Shown one piece after another: positions 9,457-19,725 of a stretch of 64,000 bases of DNA. Each line of letters opens with the position of its first letter. Within the stretch, counting starts at the first letter, position 1. The DNA lies in the NCBI GenBank assembly GCA_029864565.1, contig JAOTTD010000006.1, positions 1-64,000 of the forward strand, given 5' to 3'. The translations under genes were made by a program, and so were the position numbers. Source of the DNA: Thermoplasmata archaeon (lineage in GTDB: Archaea > Thermoplasmatota > Thermoplasmata > UBA10834). The notes beneath the pieces are model-generated. The model was given only the letters and a program-made list of their open reading frames with translations, was not told the DNA's origin and did not search any database.

Positions 9457-9987
9457 ATGCCTGGAAGAGCGACCATAGGCCTCTACAACTCTTACGATCC
9501 TGTGAAGTTCCACGAGGCGCATCGCAGGGCGATCGCCCGTGCCGGCCCCATCGCATTGGCGTTCGGCTGCAACCTCGCGACGTTCGGTTTCCCGTTCGAC
9601 AGAGTTCTGTCGACCCCAGCAGAAATATCACGCTGGGTCGCGTCCACAACCAGCATTGGGGAGAGTGGCAAGTACTTCATCGAGTTGGCCGAAAAGGGCC
9701 GATATTCCCGCTTCGACTTTCCGAAAAAGGGGTTCCCGCCCCAACTGGGCCATCCGGTCGTGACGACTCGCAAGCCAGACCCATCGAAGCGGGTCACCGC
9801 CGATGAGCTCAGGGAGATGTTGGATTCGGGCCGGTCTATACTCCTTGTTTTCGGCCTGGGACCACACGGTCTGCCCAAGGAATTGTTTCTTATGAGCAAG
9901 CAGCACTTGGACATATCTGGGCAGGGATTGTCGCTGGAGACATGCACCGCCATGGGCGCGGTCGTCGGCTCGATACTGGGAAGGTAA
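9457..9987 (+). CDS. DUF531 family protein (putative SPOUT-like methyltransferase)
   Basis: GLYNSYDPVKFHEAHRRAIARAGPIALAFGCNLATFGFPF ... LLVFGLGPHGLPKELF...LDISGQGLSLETCTAMGAV. Confidence 0.8.
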   Translation: MPGRATIGLYNSYDPVKFHEAHRRAIARAGPIALAFGCNLATFGFPFDRVLSTPAEISRWVASTTSIGESGKYFIELAEKGRYSRFDFPKKGFPPQLGHPVVTTRKPDPSKRVTADELREMLDSGRSILLVFGLGPHGLPKELFLMSKQHLDISGQGLSLETCTAMGAVVGSILGR

Positions 9988-9995
9988 TCCTGGCG

Positions 9996-11018
9996 TCAGT
10001 ATCGATTGTATTCGATTGACAGTGACGGCACCTTCACGCACCCGCCTTTCACTGCGCGCCCTATAACCTTGGCACCTTTTCCAAGGGCCTTCACCACATC
10101 GTCGGAGTCCGTATCGCTCGCAACGATCGAGAACCCCATCCCCATGTTGAAGGTCTGATACATCTCCTTGTCCGAGATCCCTCCGAGCTCCTGCAGGACT
10201 CCGAAGACAGGGTGCGGGCGCATCGGAGCGTCGATCTCGAACCCAGTCCCCTTCCTCAATCTGAGTAGATTTCTCAACCCTCCCCCCGTGATGTTCGCCA
10301 TCCCGTGCACGTCGAAATCGTCGAGGATGTCCAATACTCGCCCCACGTAGATTTCCGTGGGCTGCAGCAATTCCGCGCCTATCGAGCGCCGCAGTCCCTT
10401 CACCCTGCTTTTCATGGTGAGGCCGTTGGCGCATACCACCTTCCGTGCGAGCGTCAGGCCGTTCGAATGCACGCCCGTGCTCGGAAGGCCTATAAGCACA
10501 TCGCCCGGCCCGACGTCCTTCCCGGTGATGAGTCTCTTCTTCTCCACGACTCCTAGGCAGGTGCCTGCAAGGTCCAAACCGTTGACTATCTCAGGGAGGA
10601 CGGCTATCTCGCCACCCACAATCGTCATATTCGCCATGCGAGCGCCAGTCTCTAGGCCAGCACCTATCTGAGCGGTCACTTTGCTGTCCGGTTTGTCCAT
10701 CGCGATATAATCCACGAAGGCTATAGGCTCCGCCCCGGCACAAATCGTGTCGTTGACGTTCATGGCTATGCAGTCGATTCCTACGGTATCCCATTTCCTC
10801 ATCTCGCCGGCCACGATCAATTTCGTGCCCACGCCGTCCGTGCACAGCGTCAGAGCCATATCGCCGAAGTCGATTAGCCCCGCGAAGTGCCCCTCGAGTT
10901 TCAGAGGTTTTCCGAACCCCTTCCTCCTGAAGGCCAACTGCCCCACGAGAGCGGCTATGCTGTCAGACTTCTTGTCTATGTCTACTCCCGCTTTGGCATA
11001 GGTCATTTGCTTCGGCAT
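9996..11018 (-). CDS. purM: Phosphoribosylformylglycinamidine cyclo-ligase
   Basis: MTYAKAGVDIDKKSD, CTDGVGTKL, GIDCIAMNVNDTICAGAEPIAFVDYIA, GGEIAVLPE, GLPSTGVHSNGLTLAR. Confidence 0.95.
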   Translation of the reverse strand: MPKQMTYAKAGVDIDKKSDSIAALVGQLAFRRKGFGKPLKLEGHFAGLIDFGDMALTLCTDGVGTKLIVAGEMRKWDTVGIDCIAMNVNDTICAGAEPIAFVDYIAMDKPDSKVTAQIGAGLETGARMANMTIVGGEIAVLPEIVNGLDLAGTCLGVVEKKRLITGKDVGPGDVLIGLPSTGVHSNGLTLARKVVCANGLTMKSRVKGLRRSIGAELLQPTEIYVGRVLDILDDFDVHGMANITGGGLRNLLRLRKGTGFEIDAPMRPHPVFGVLQELGGISDKEMYQTFNMGMGFSIVASDTDSDDVVKALGKGAKVIGRAVKGGCVKVPSLSIEYNRY

Positions 11019-11128
11019 GCTGCACCACCTCGGACGCGTCTGGTCGATGGATGAGGCAGCCCTTTACCTTTTGCGTGCGCGTGCCCGGGCGAAACAAGTA
11101 TATCTGTGTGCGCGCGCATTGGCGGGTC

Positions 11129-11764
11129 GTGACAAAGAGCTGGCGGTCGGCGAGACGGAAGGACCGTTACTATCGCAAGGCCAAGAGGGAGGACTACAGG
11201 AGCAGGGCTGCATACAAGCTGCAGCAGCTCGACTTCAAGTACGACATCATCAGTTCTGGCAATATAGTGGTCGATCTCGGCGCCTCGCCAGGAGGATGGT
11301 CTCAGATAGCGCTGGAACAGGTGGGGAAGGGAGGCAAGGTCGTCGCACTCGACATCGATCGGTTCCCGCCCATCGAGGGCGTGACCTTCATCAGAGGCGA
11401 CATCAGGAAGGAAGAGGTCATGGCGAAGCTTCTGGAGCTGCTGCCCGAAGGGGCCGATGTGGTCATTTCAGACATGTCGCCCAACATAAGCGGCAACTAC
11501 TCCTACGATCACGCGCTCTCCATCGACCTCTGTGAGAACGCCCTGAGGTTCGCCTCCAAGGTCTTGAAACCAGGCGGCAACTTCGTCGTAAAGATGTTCT
11601 ACGGTGATATGAGCAAGGGGTTCGTGTCGTTGGCGAGGAGAAGCTTCCACGAGGTCCACGTGACACATCCCGAAGCCAGCCGTCCAACGAGCTCGGAAGT
11701 GTACGTGATAGGACTCGGCTTCAAGACAAGCCGTCAGTCCCAGAAACGCTTCGTCCTCGCGTAG
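11129..11764 (+). CDS. rlmE: RlmE/FtsJ-type rRNA 2'-O-methyltransferase
   Basis: RSARRKDRYYRKAKREDYRSRAAYKLQQLDFKY, VVDLGASPGGWSQIA, DMSPNISGNYSYDHALSIDL; likely GTG start at 11129 (ORF open from 11051). Confidence 0.92.
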   Translation: MTKSWRSARRKDRYYRKAKREDYRSRAAYKLQQLDFKYDIISSGNIVVDLGASPGGWSQIALEQVGKGGKVVALDIDRFPPIEGVTFIRGDIRKEEVMAKLLELLPEGADVVISDMSPNISGNYSYDHALSIDLCENALRFASKVLKPGGNFVVKMFYGDMSKGFVSLARRSFHEVHVTHPEASRPTSSEVYVIGLGFKTSRQSQKRFVLA

Positions 11765-14478
11765 TTCACTTCCGCTTCGAGGATGTCCTTTAGGAACTCG
11801 TATTCCTCGACGTGATACCTCGCCAGTATCCTTCCGGCCGTGTCGGGGCCGACTCCTCTTCCGACCAGGGCCATCACCGCCTTTCGCCCGTGCGCCATGA
11901 CCAGATTCGCGTTCTTGTAGACCCTCTTCAGGATTTTCATGTCGTCCTCGCTCGCGGCGCCTTTCCTGAGGACGGCGAGTTCCTGCTTGGCATATGGCCG
12001 TATTGCCGCTATGACGACTCCTCCGCACTTAGCGCAATTGACGCGCTCCGAGAGGCTTCCGACACTCTCCCTCTTCCGAGTCCTGCAGTTCATGCAAACG
12101 AGTACGATGTCCTCGGCCATCAGCCTCGCCTTCAGTGCAGACAGTATCGTTTTGTCCGCTCTTCGAGGCTGCATAAGTTCCTGTCTCTTGCCGATCGCCT
12201 GGTCGCCCATCGGCGATAGTGGTCCGGTAGTTACCTCTATCGCGCCCTCCTGAATCCTCCGCAGGACGGCCGCGGTCGTGTCGACGTCCATATTCTCCCA
12301 TAATGTCTTCGCGATGGCCTCCTCGAAGATGGGCGTGTGCTCGAACACGTCCATCAGACGTGAGATGTTGAGCATCTTGTAGTCCGCGTCCTTACGGACC
12401 GCACCGAACTTCTTGGCGACGTGGATGAATTGCCAGCGCAGGTACGACGAGTTGCGCAGCACGATTCTCATGAGCTGCCCGAGCGTCTCTGGTTCCGTTT
12501 CTTTTAGCACCTTCAGAACATCCGCACCCCTCAGTCCTCTCGGGGTTTCGAGGACGATGTGGTACGGCTCGGTCTGAACACCGATGCTCTCTCCGAACCG
12601 AGCAGTCAGGAGCGAGGTTATGAGCTTCGACAGGGTCTCGTTCACCTTCGACCCGAAGCAGCAGTTGATTACAATGACTCCATCACCCTGTTCGATGGTC
12701 ATGCGTTTGTCGGTAGGCAACGGGAGCCCATTCTGTGAGTCTATCCAGCGGATCACCTCCTCCTTCGCGTTATCGTCAGCAGGATACATGTCCAACGTTC
12801 GAAGCCTTCGCATCGCGCCGACCTCCTGGGCGACCTCGAACGGCACGGGTATTTCCTCCCCCACCCACGATGGTGTCGCTCCTATCTCCAAAATCTCTTC
12901 CACGAGGACTTCGTCCTCCTCCACCTCGACCACTCGCCATGTCCTTCCACGTGCCACGAAGGCCGCGTACGGCTCGGCGTAGGATGCAACGAAGCTCTCG
13001 TCAAGAGTGCCGATAATCCCGCGCGAGGAGACTTCGCGTATCTTGTAGGTCCTCTCGTCGGGTATCATCGAGATGTTGTCGTAGAAGTACTTCCTTCCAC
13101 TGGTCTTCCGTCTGAATGTGTCATCGTCGTTCCATACCATGTGCAGCTCCGATAGGAGCCTGAGCACTTCGTCGAAGTCCGCCCTCTTCAAGTGCCTGAA
13201 TGGATAGGCCCTGGTGACGGTGTCGAACGCAGAGTCCTTGTCGACCAAGGGCTGCGTCAAGGCCATCGCGACGAGTTGGTTCGCCAGCACGCCTAGGGGG
13301 TTGTCCCGGATGATGAACTTCTCCAGCTCCTCCACCATCGCCCGTCGGGATATGACGAGGCTTTCCGCCGTCTCCGCGGGTGCAGTATTGATTATGGTGC
13401 CGTAGGAGACCGCATCGTATCTGTGGCCTGACCGCCCCACCCTTTGGATTAGCCGCGTCACCTGTCTCGGGGAGTTGAACTGTATTGTGAAATCCGCCGA
13501 CCCGACGTCTATGCCCAATTCCAACGAGGACGTGCAGATCAATGCCTTCAATTGTTGCGACTTGAAATCGTCCTCCATCTGCACTCTGATGGCTTTTGAC
13601 AGCGACCCGTGATGTACGCCTACCGGAAACGAATCGTCCCAGAGATGATATCGAACGCCCAGTGCCTCTGCTGAATCACGAGTGTTAACGAAGAATAGAG
13701 TCGATTGGTGCGATTCGATGAGCTCCCTGCATCTACTCATGCATGCGAGGTGCTTAGTGTCTGTCTGGAGGTGGTTGGCGAGCTTCTGATCATTCGTCTT
13801 CGCGGGAGGACTCTCCACACCTATCCTCATGTCTTTGACCGCGGACACCTTCAGAGTCGTGACTTCACGACCTCTGCCTGCGAGGTAACCGGATATCTCA
13901 CCAACAGAGCCAACAGTGGCCGACAGACCCACCCTTTGATACTCGCCAGCTGTGTTTGCCAGTCTTTCGAGAGCGATAGACAATTGTGCCCCACGCTCGT
14001 CCTCTGCTAGCTCATGTATCTCATCAATGACCACATGCCGGACGTGCGAGAGGTGCCTTCGCAGATTCTTCCCAGTGAACATGATTTGGAGCGTCTCCGG
14101 AGTCGTGATGATGACATCCGGGGGATTCTTCGATTGCGCGGTCCGCTCGGCCTGAGGCGTGTCTCCGTGCCTGACGGCCACTTTGAGGTCCAGTGCATCG
14201 CAGAGCTCATGCAGCCTGAGGAGCAGGTCTCGATTGAGCGCCCTCAGCGGAGTCACGTAGACGCATCTTATGCCATCCGGGTTCGCCTCGCTGAGACGAT
14301 GAAGGATCGGGAGCATCGCAGCTTCGGTCTTCCCGATGCCCGTCGGTGCGACTAGTAGGACGTGCTTTCCGGAAAGGATTGCAGGTATGGCCATGCGCTG
14401 CGGTTCGGTCGGTTCGGTGATGTTTCTATTGGATAGGCAGCTCCGCAATCGAGCGTCCAGGTTATCGAATTCGTTCAT
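11734..14478 (-). CDS. Lhr-family large ATP-dependent helicase
   Basis: APTGIGKTEAAMLPIL, PLRALNRDL, DEIHEL, GLSATVG, ICTSSLELGIDVG, RLIQRVGRSGHR; C-terminal CMNC...CAKC zinc finger; start moved to MNEFDNLDAR at 14478. Confidence 0.9.
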   Translation of the reverse strand: MNEFDNLDARLRSCLSNRNITEPTEPQRMAIPAILSGKHVLLVAPTGIGKTEAAMLPILHRLSEANPDGIRCVYVTPLRALNRDLLLRLHELCDALDLKVAVRHGDTPQAERTAQSKNPPDVIITTPETLQIMFTGKNLRRHLSHVRHVVIDEIHELAEDERGAQLSIALERLANTAGEYQRVGLSATVGSVGEISGYLAGRGREVTTLKVSAVKDMRIGVESPPAKTNDQKLANHLQTDTKHLACMSRCRELIESHQSTLFFVNTRDSAEALGVRYHLWDDSFPVGVHHGSLSKAIRVQMEDDFKSQQLKALICTSSLELGIDVGSADFTIQFNSPRQVTRLIQRVGRSGHRYDAVSYGTIINTAPAETAESLVISRRAMVEELEKFIIRDNPLGVLANQLVAMALTQPLVDKDSAFDTVTRAYPFRHLKRADFDEVLRLLSELHMVWNDDDTFRRKTSGRKYFYDNISMIPDERTYKIREVSSRGIIGTLDESFVASYAEPYAAFVARGRTWRVVEVEEDEVLVEEILEIGATPSWVGEEIPVPFEVAQEVGAMRRLRTLDMYPADDNAKEEVIRWIDSQNGLPLPTDKRMTIEQGDGVIVINCCFGSKVNETLSKLITSLLTARFGESIGVQTEPYHIVLETPRGLRGADVLKVLKETEPETLGQLMRIVLRNSSYLRWQFIHVAKKFGAVRKDADYKMLNISRLMDVFEHTPIFEEAIAKTLWENMDVDTTAAVLRRIQEGAIEVTTGPLSPMGDQAIGKRQELMQPRRADKTILSALKARLMAEDIVLVCMNCRTRKRESVGSLSERVNCAKCGGVVIAAIRPYAKQELAVLRKGAASEDDMKILKRVYKNANLVMAHGRKAVMALVGRGVGPDTAGRILARYHVEEYEFLKDILEAEVNYARTKRFWD

Positions 14479-14913
14479 TCCTCCACATTGCAGAAAGAGA
14501 ATCGTATTAATCCTTTGGGCTTGGGAGTTCCCTTGAGGTGAGTATGATTCAGGCAAGTCCTCCGTGATGGGCGTCTGGCAGAATCCGTGGTCAATGGCTC
14601 GCCACTTCCTTGGAGTGGCCCACAATGGCGAAAACCATGCATTACGGTTGAAATAGGCTCGAAACACATCACCTGGCCAGAGCGGAGGATGGGATGATGG
14701 TCGACGCTGGCCTGTATGTCCACCCTTGCGCTTTGCTCGATTGCCATGTCCATTGCTTGTTGTGCTCATAGTCTAATATCGACACTCGAATCATCAGTCT
14801 GCGGCTTCCGGCTAAGCATTCTCTTAAGCATGTCAAGCGATTCCAGGTTCCTCCGTTCTGTCCGCGCCTCTGCGCAATTTCATCCTCGTCGCTCTCCTTC
14901 TCTTCTGGCATAA

Positions 14914-16347
<1,434 letters not shown>

Positions 16348-16619
16348 CATGTCCAGAGCAAAGGCGATACGCGGGAAGGTCGGCCACACATCGAGCGGAT
16401 AAATGGTCAATTGACCAGTATACGAGTCATAAATGAGACACACTCGCGGAACATAGTCCGAAATGGAACACAATGATGATTTAGGGCCGCGTGAATTGTA
16501 ACATAGTCGATGGTGGATGGTTGGCGGGGCACGTCGTTTCGAAACTTACACTGCATGCACTCGGATCGCCTTTCGTGAGTCGTGCCTGCCGAAGCCGTCC
16601 TCCCCATCGTAAATAGTCA

Positions 16620-17927
16620 ATGGTGATTCCAATGAACCTACGTTACAACGAAACGGCTCTTTATCCAATCCAGATGGACGAGGAATTCGCTGATTTGGAT
16701 GCAGCCGCGAGCGACAGGAAGACGCTGGGAGATGTGCGTTTGGTCGATACGACCTGCAGGGACGGCGAACAGATGCCCGGCATCTCGTTCAACGTTGAAG
16801 AGAAGTTGGAGATCGCGCGCATGCTGGACGACATGGGCGTGGAGCAACTCGAGACATTCGCCACCTATAACGAAAGCGACAGGAGGTGTGCCCGACTTCT
16901 TGCCCAGAGGCGTCGCGACATCTCCATAATGGGATGGAACCGAATGGTCAATAAGGACGTCGAGGACTCCATCACCAGCAACATCGATGCAGTGTCCGTC
17001 TCAACCGACACATCCGACCTGGCGCTTGAGCAGAAACTAAAGATGTCCAGGGAGAAACAGATCGAGAAGCTGATCGACTGCGTCGAGTTCGCAAAATCTC
17101 ACGGCTTGTACGTTTGTTTTAACGCAGGGGATGCGACCAGGACCGATGTGGACTACCTCGTGAGGTTCGCCCAAGCCGGGAAGGACGCCGGGGCAGACAG
17201 ATTCAGGATATGCGACACGGTCGGCGTGCTCACTCCGTCCGCGTCATCGAAGCTCATAGGCACGGTCATGTCAAACGTGGACATCGATGTCGAGTTCCAC
17301 GCGCACAACGACTTCGGACTGGCAGTCGCAAATGCCCTGGCCGCGTGTGAGGCGGCTGCGCCCTTCGAGAACAGAGCCCTTTGGGTATCGACCACTATTA
17401 ACGGCCTCGGGGAGAGGGCGGGGAACGTCCCACTCGAGGTGCTCGTCATGAACCTGCACACTCACTACGGCGTCGACAAGTACGAGACGAAGAAGATTCT
17501 CACTCTGTCGAAACTCGTGGAGGCAGCGTCGGGCCAGACGATACCGCTCAACTATCCTGTCGTCGGCGGGAATGTGTTCACCCACAAGTCGGGAATCCAT
17601 GTCGATGGTGTGTTGAAGAATCCGAAGCTGTACGAAGCGATAGACCCTGAGAAGATAGGCGCTGTCCGGAAGATAGCGCTGGGAAAACACTCGGGGAAGG
17701 CCGCTATCAAGCACAAGTTGGATCAGATGAACCTCATTGCAGGCGCGGAGAAGATAGAGATTCTCAGGCTGGAGATCAACAAGATCGCCGAAAACAGGAA
17801 ATCGGACCTTTCCGATGACGATTTCATGAATTTGTACAACAGGGTGGCAGGCTCACCCGAGATGTCTAAGAAGACCATTGTAGGAGACGCTGGACTGCTC
17901 GGTGGCGGCAAATCGTCGGGTCACTGA
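16620..17927 (+). CDS. LeuA/homocitrate synthase superfamily condensing enzyme; probable Re-citrate synthase or homocitrate synthase
   Basis: LVDTTCRDGEQMPGISF, EFHAHNDFGLAVANALAA, STTINGLGERAGN, HKSGIHVDGVLK; lacks the long LeuA regulatory domain; first gene of a four-gene operon ending in icd. Alternative starts at 16632/16674. Confidence 0.8.
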   Translation: MVIPMNLRYNETALYPIQMDEEFADLDAAASDRKTLGDVRLVDTTCRDGEQMPGISFNVEEKLEIARMLDDMGVEQLETFATYNESDRRCARLLAQRRRDISIMGWNRMVNKDVEDSITSNIDAVSVSTDTSDLALEQKLKMSREKQIEKLIDCVEFAKSHGLYVCFNAGDATRTDVDYLVRFAQAGKDAGADRFRICDTVGVLTPSASSKLIGTVMSNVDIDVEFHAHNDFGLAVANALAACEAAAPFENRALWVSTTINGLGERAGNVPLEVLVMNLHTHYGVDKYETKKILTLSKLVEAASGQTIPLNYPVVGGNVFTHKSGIHVDGVLKNPKLYEAIDPEKIGAVRKIALGKHSGKAAIKHKLDQMNLIAGAEKIEILRLEINKIAENRKSDLSDDDFMNLYNRVAGSPEMSKKTIVGDAGLLGGGKSSGH

Positions 17928-17939
17928 GGAGGCCAGTCA

Positions 17940-19193
17940 ATGGGCAAGACGATCGTCGAGAAGATATTATCATACAATTCGTGCTCCGATTGTTGGGCCG
18001 GCGACGTAGTCGTCGCTTCCGTGGATTACTGCATGGCTCAAGATGGGACAAGCAAGCTTATGATTGGCGATCTGGACACTCTGGGATTCGAGACACCGAA
18101 GACAAGGAATGGTATGGCGGTGGTTCTGGACCACAGTTCGCCGAGCCCGTCAGCAGAGGTATCGAGAATACACGGGGAGATTCGTCGGTTCGCCAACAAT
18201 CATGGCATCACCGTCCACGACGTGGGCGACGGCGTGTGCCATCAGCTTGTGCCAGAGTCCGGTCTCATACTCCCGGGCAACCTTGTGGTCGGGGCGGACT
18301 CGCATACCTGCACTTATGGCGCTCTCAACCTTTGCTCCACCGGATTAGGCTCAGCGGATGTCGCCGCCGCCGCCCATACGGGCAAGTTGTGGTTCAGGGT
18401 ACCAGAGACGCACAAGATACGGATAGATGGGTCCCTCGGAAAGTGCACTGGTGCGAAGGACTTGATATTGGCTCTGATCGGCGGGATCGGCGCAGACGGC
18501 GCAACATACAAATCGACCGAGTTCTGCGGGGAGACGATATCATCGATGAGCATGGACGGCAGGATGACCATGGCGAACATGGTAGTGGAGATGGGCGCGA
18601 AGTTCGGCCCATTTCCATATGATGGCGTGACTGCCAGCTGGTACAAGTCCATCGGCATCACCTCCGATGGCGGTGTCGACAGCGATGACGATGCTCAATT
18701 CGAGAAGGGAATGGACGTCGACGCCTCAGATGTTGTCCCGAAGGTCGCCGCCCCGCACCGGGTGGACAACGTGAGCGATGTGTCCGAGTATTCGGGTGTT
18801 GAGGTTCAGCAGGCGTTCCTGGGAACGTGCACGAATGGGCGTCTCGAAGATCTCACCGTCGCGGCGAAGATGCTCAAGGGAAGGCATGTGAGCCGGGGAG
18901 TTAGAATGATCGTGGCGCCAGCATCCCGGCGAATACTCATCGAGGCTGTGAAGGCGGGGGTCGCAGAGTCGTTGTTGTCGGCGGGGGCGGTGATTGTAGT
19001 TCCAGGCTGTGGCCCCTGCGTAGGCACGCACGCGGGCGTTCCATCCGATGGCGAGAACGTCGTATCCACGGCCAACAGGAACTTCATGGGACGCATGGGC
19101 AACAACAAGGATGTGTCGATATACTTGGCATCTCCACAGACGGTCGCCGCGTCGGCGATTTGCGGGCGAATAACAGACCCGAGGGAATTGTGA
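17940..19193 (+). CDS. Aconitase-family large subunit (LeuC/HacA-like)
   Basis: DHSSPSPSAEVSRIHGEIRRFANNHGI, LVVGADSHTCTYGAL, FLGTCTNGRLEDL, VPGCGPCVGTHAG. Confidence 0.9.
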   Translation: MGKTIVEKILSYNSCSDCWAGDVVVASVDYCMAQDGTSKLMIGDLDTLGFETPKTRNGMAVVLDHSSPSPSAEVSRIHGEIRRFANNHGITVHDVGDGVCHQLVPESGLILPGNLVVGADSHTCTYGALNLCSTGLGSADVAAAAHTGKLWFRVPETHKIRIDGSLGKCTGAKDLILALIGGIGADGATYKSTEFCGETISSMSMDGRMTMANMVVEMGAKFGPFPYDGVTASWYKSIGITSDGGVDSDDDAQFEKGMDVDASDVVPKVAAPHRVDNVSDVSEYSGVEVQQAFLGTCTNGRLEDLTVAAKMLKGRHVSRGVRMIVAPASRRILIEAVKAGVAESLLSAGAVIVVPGCGPCVGTHAGVPSDGENVVSTANRNFMGRMGNNKDVSIYLASPQTVAASAICGRITDPREL

Positions 19194-19203
19194 GGTAACG
19201 GTC

Positions 19204-19710
19204 ATGAGATTGGAGGGGCGCGCTCACAGGTTCAAACCCAACGACGACATCAACACGGACTATATCATCTCGGGGAGGTACAAGTTCAAGATCAGCGACA
19301 TGGACGAGCTAGCGAAGCACGTGATGGAAGACATCTCTCCGGACTTCGCCATCAGAGTTCGAGAGGGAGATATGGTCATTGCGGGATACAACTTCGGCTG
19401 CGGTTCGAGTCGCGAGCAGGCGCCAAGAGCTTTGAAGGCTGCCGGAATCGCAGCGATTGTCGCGAAATCATACGCGAGGATATTCTATCGGAACTCGTTC
19501 AACATCGGCCTGCCGCTTGTCACATGTGACACTGACTGGATAATCGACGGGGAGGTCGTAACTGTCGACTTCGAGAACGGCAAGGTATCCGGAGCTGGTT
19601 CCGGAGGAAGCGCCGAATTCCGCCCTTTGCCCAAGACGATGCAAGTCCTTCTTGAGGACGGAGGACTGATTCCACATATCAAGAAGCATGGAGGTTTCTC
19701 CTTCGAATGA
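19204..19710 (+). CDS. Aconitase-family small subunit (LeuD/HacB-like)
   Basis: NDDINTDYIISGRYKFKI, GYNFGCGSSREQAPRALKAAGIAAIVAKSYARIFYRNSFNIGLP. Confidence 0.92.
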   Translation: MRLEGRAHRFKPNDDINTDYIISGRYKFKISDMDELAKHVMEDISPDFAIRVREGDMVIAGYNFGCGSSREQAPRALKAAGIAAIVAKSYARIFYRNSFNIGLPLVTCDTDWIIDGEVVTVDFENGKVSGAGSGGSAEFRPLPKTMQVLLEDGGLIPHIKKHGGFSFE

Positions 19711-19725
19711 TGGGAGGTGAGATGT

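Noticed and set aside
14479-14769. 97-aa N-terminal extension of the Lhr ORF
   Set aside because: No helicase-like content; ATG 14478 (MNEFDNLDAR) is the plausible start.
16348-16619. Possible small RNA in the eno/operon gap (C-box-like ATGATGA near 16470)
   Set aside because: No matching D box (CTGA) or complementary guide structure seen; only the palindrome is reported.
17271-17714. 147-aa minus ORF within the synthase gene
   Set aside because: Antisense shadow ORF in a conserved enzyme gene.
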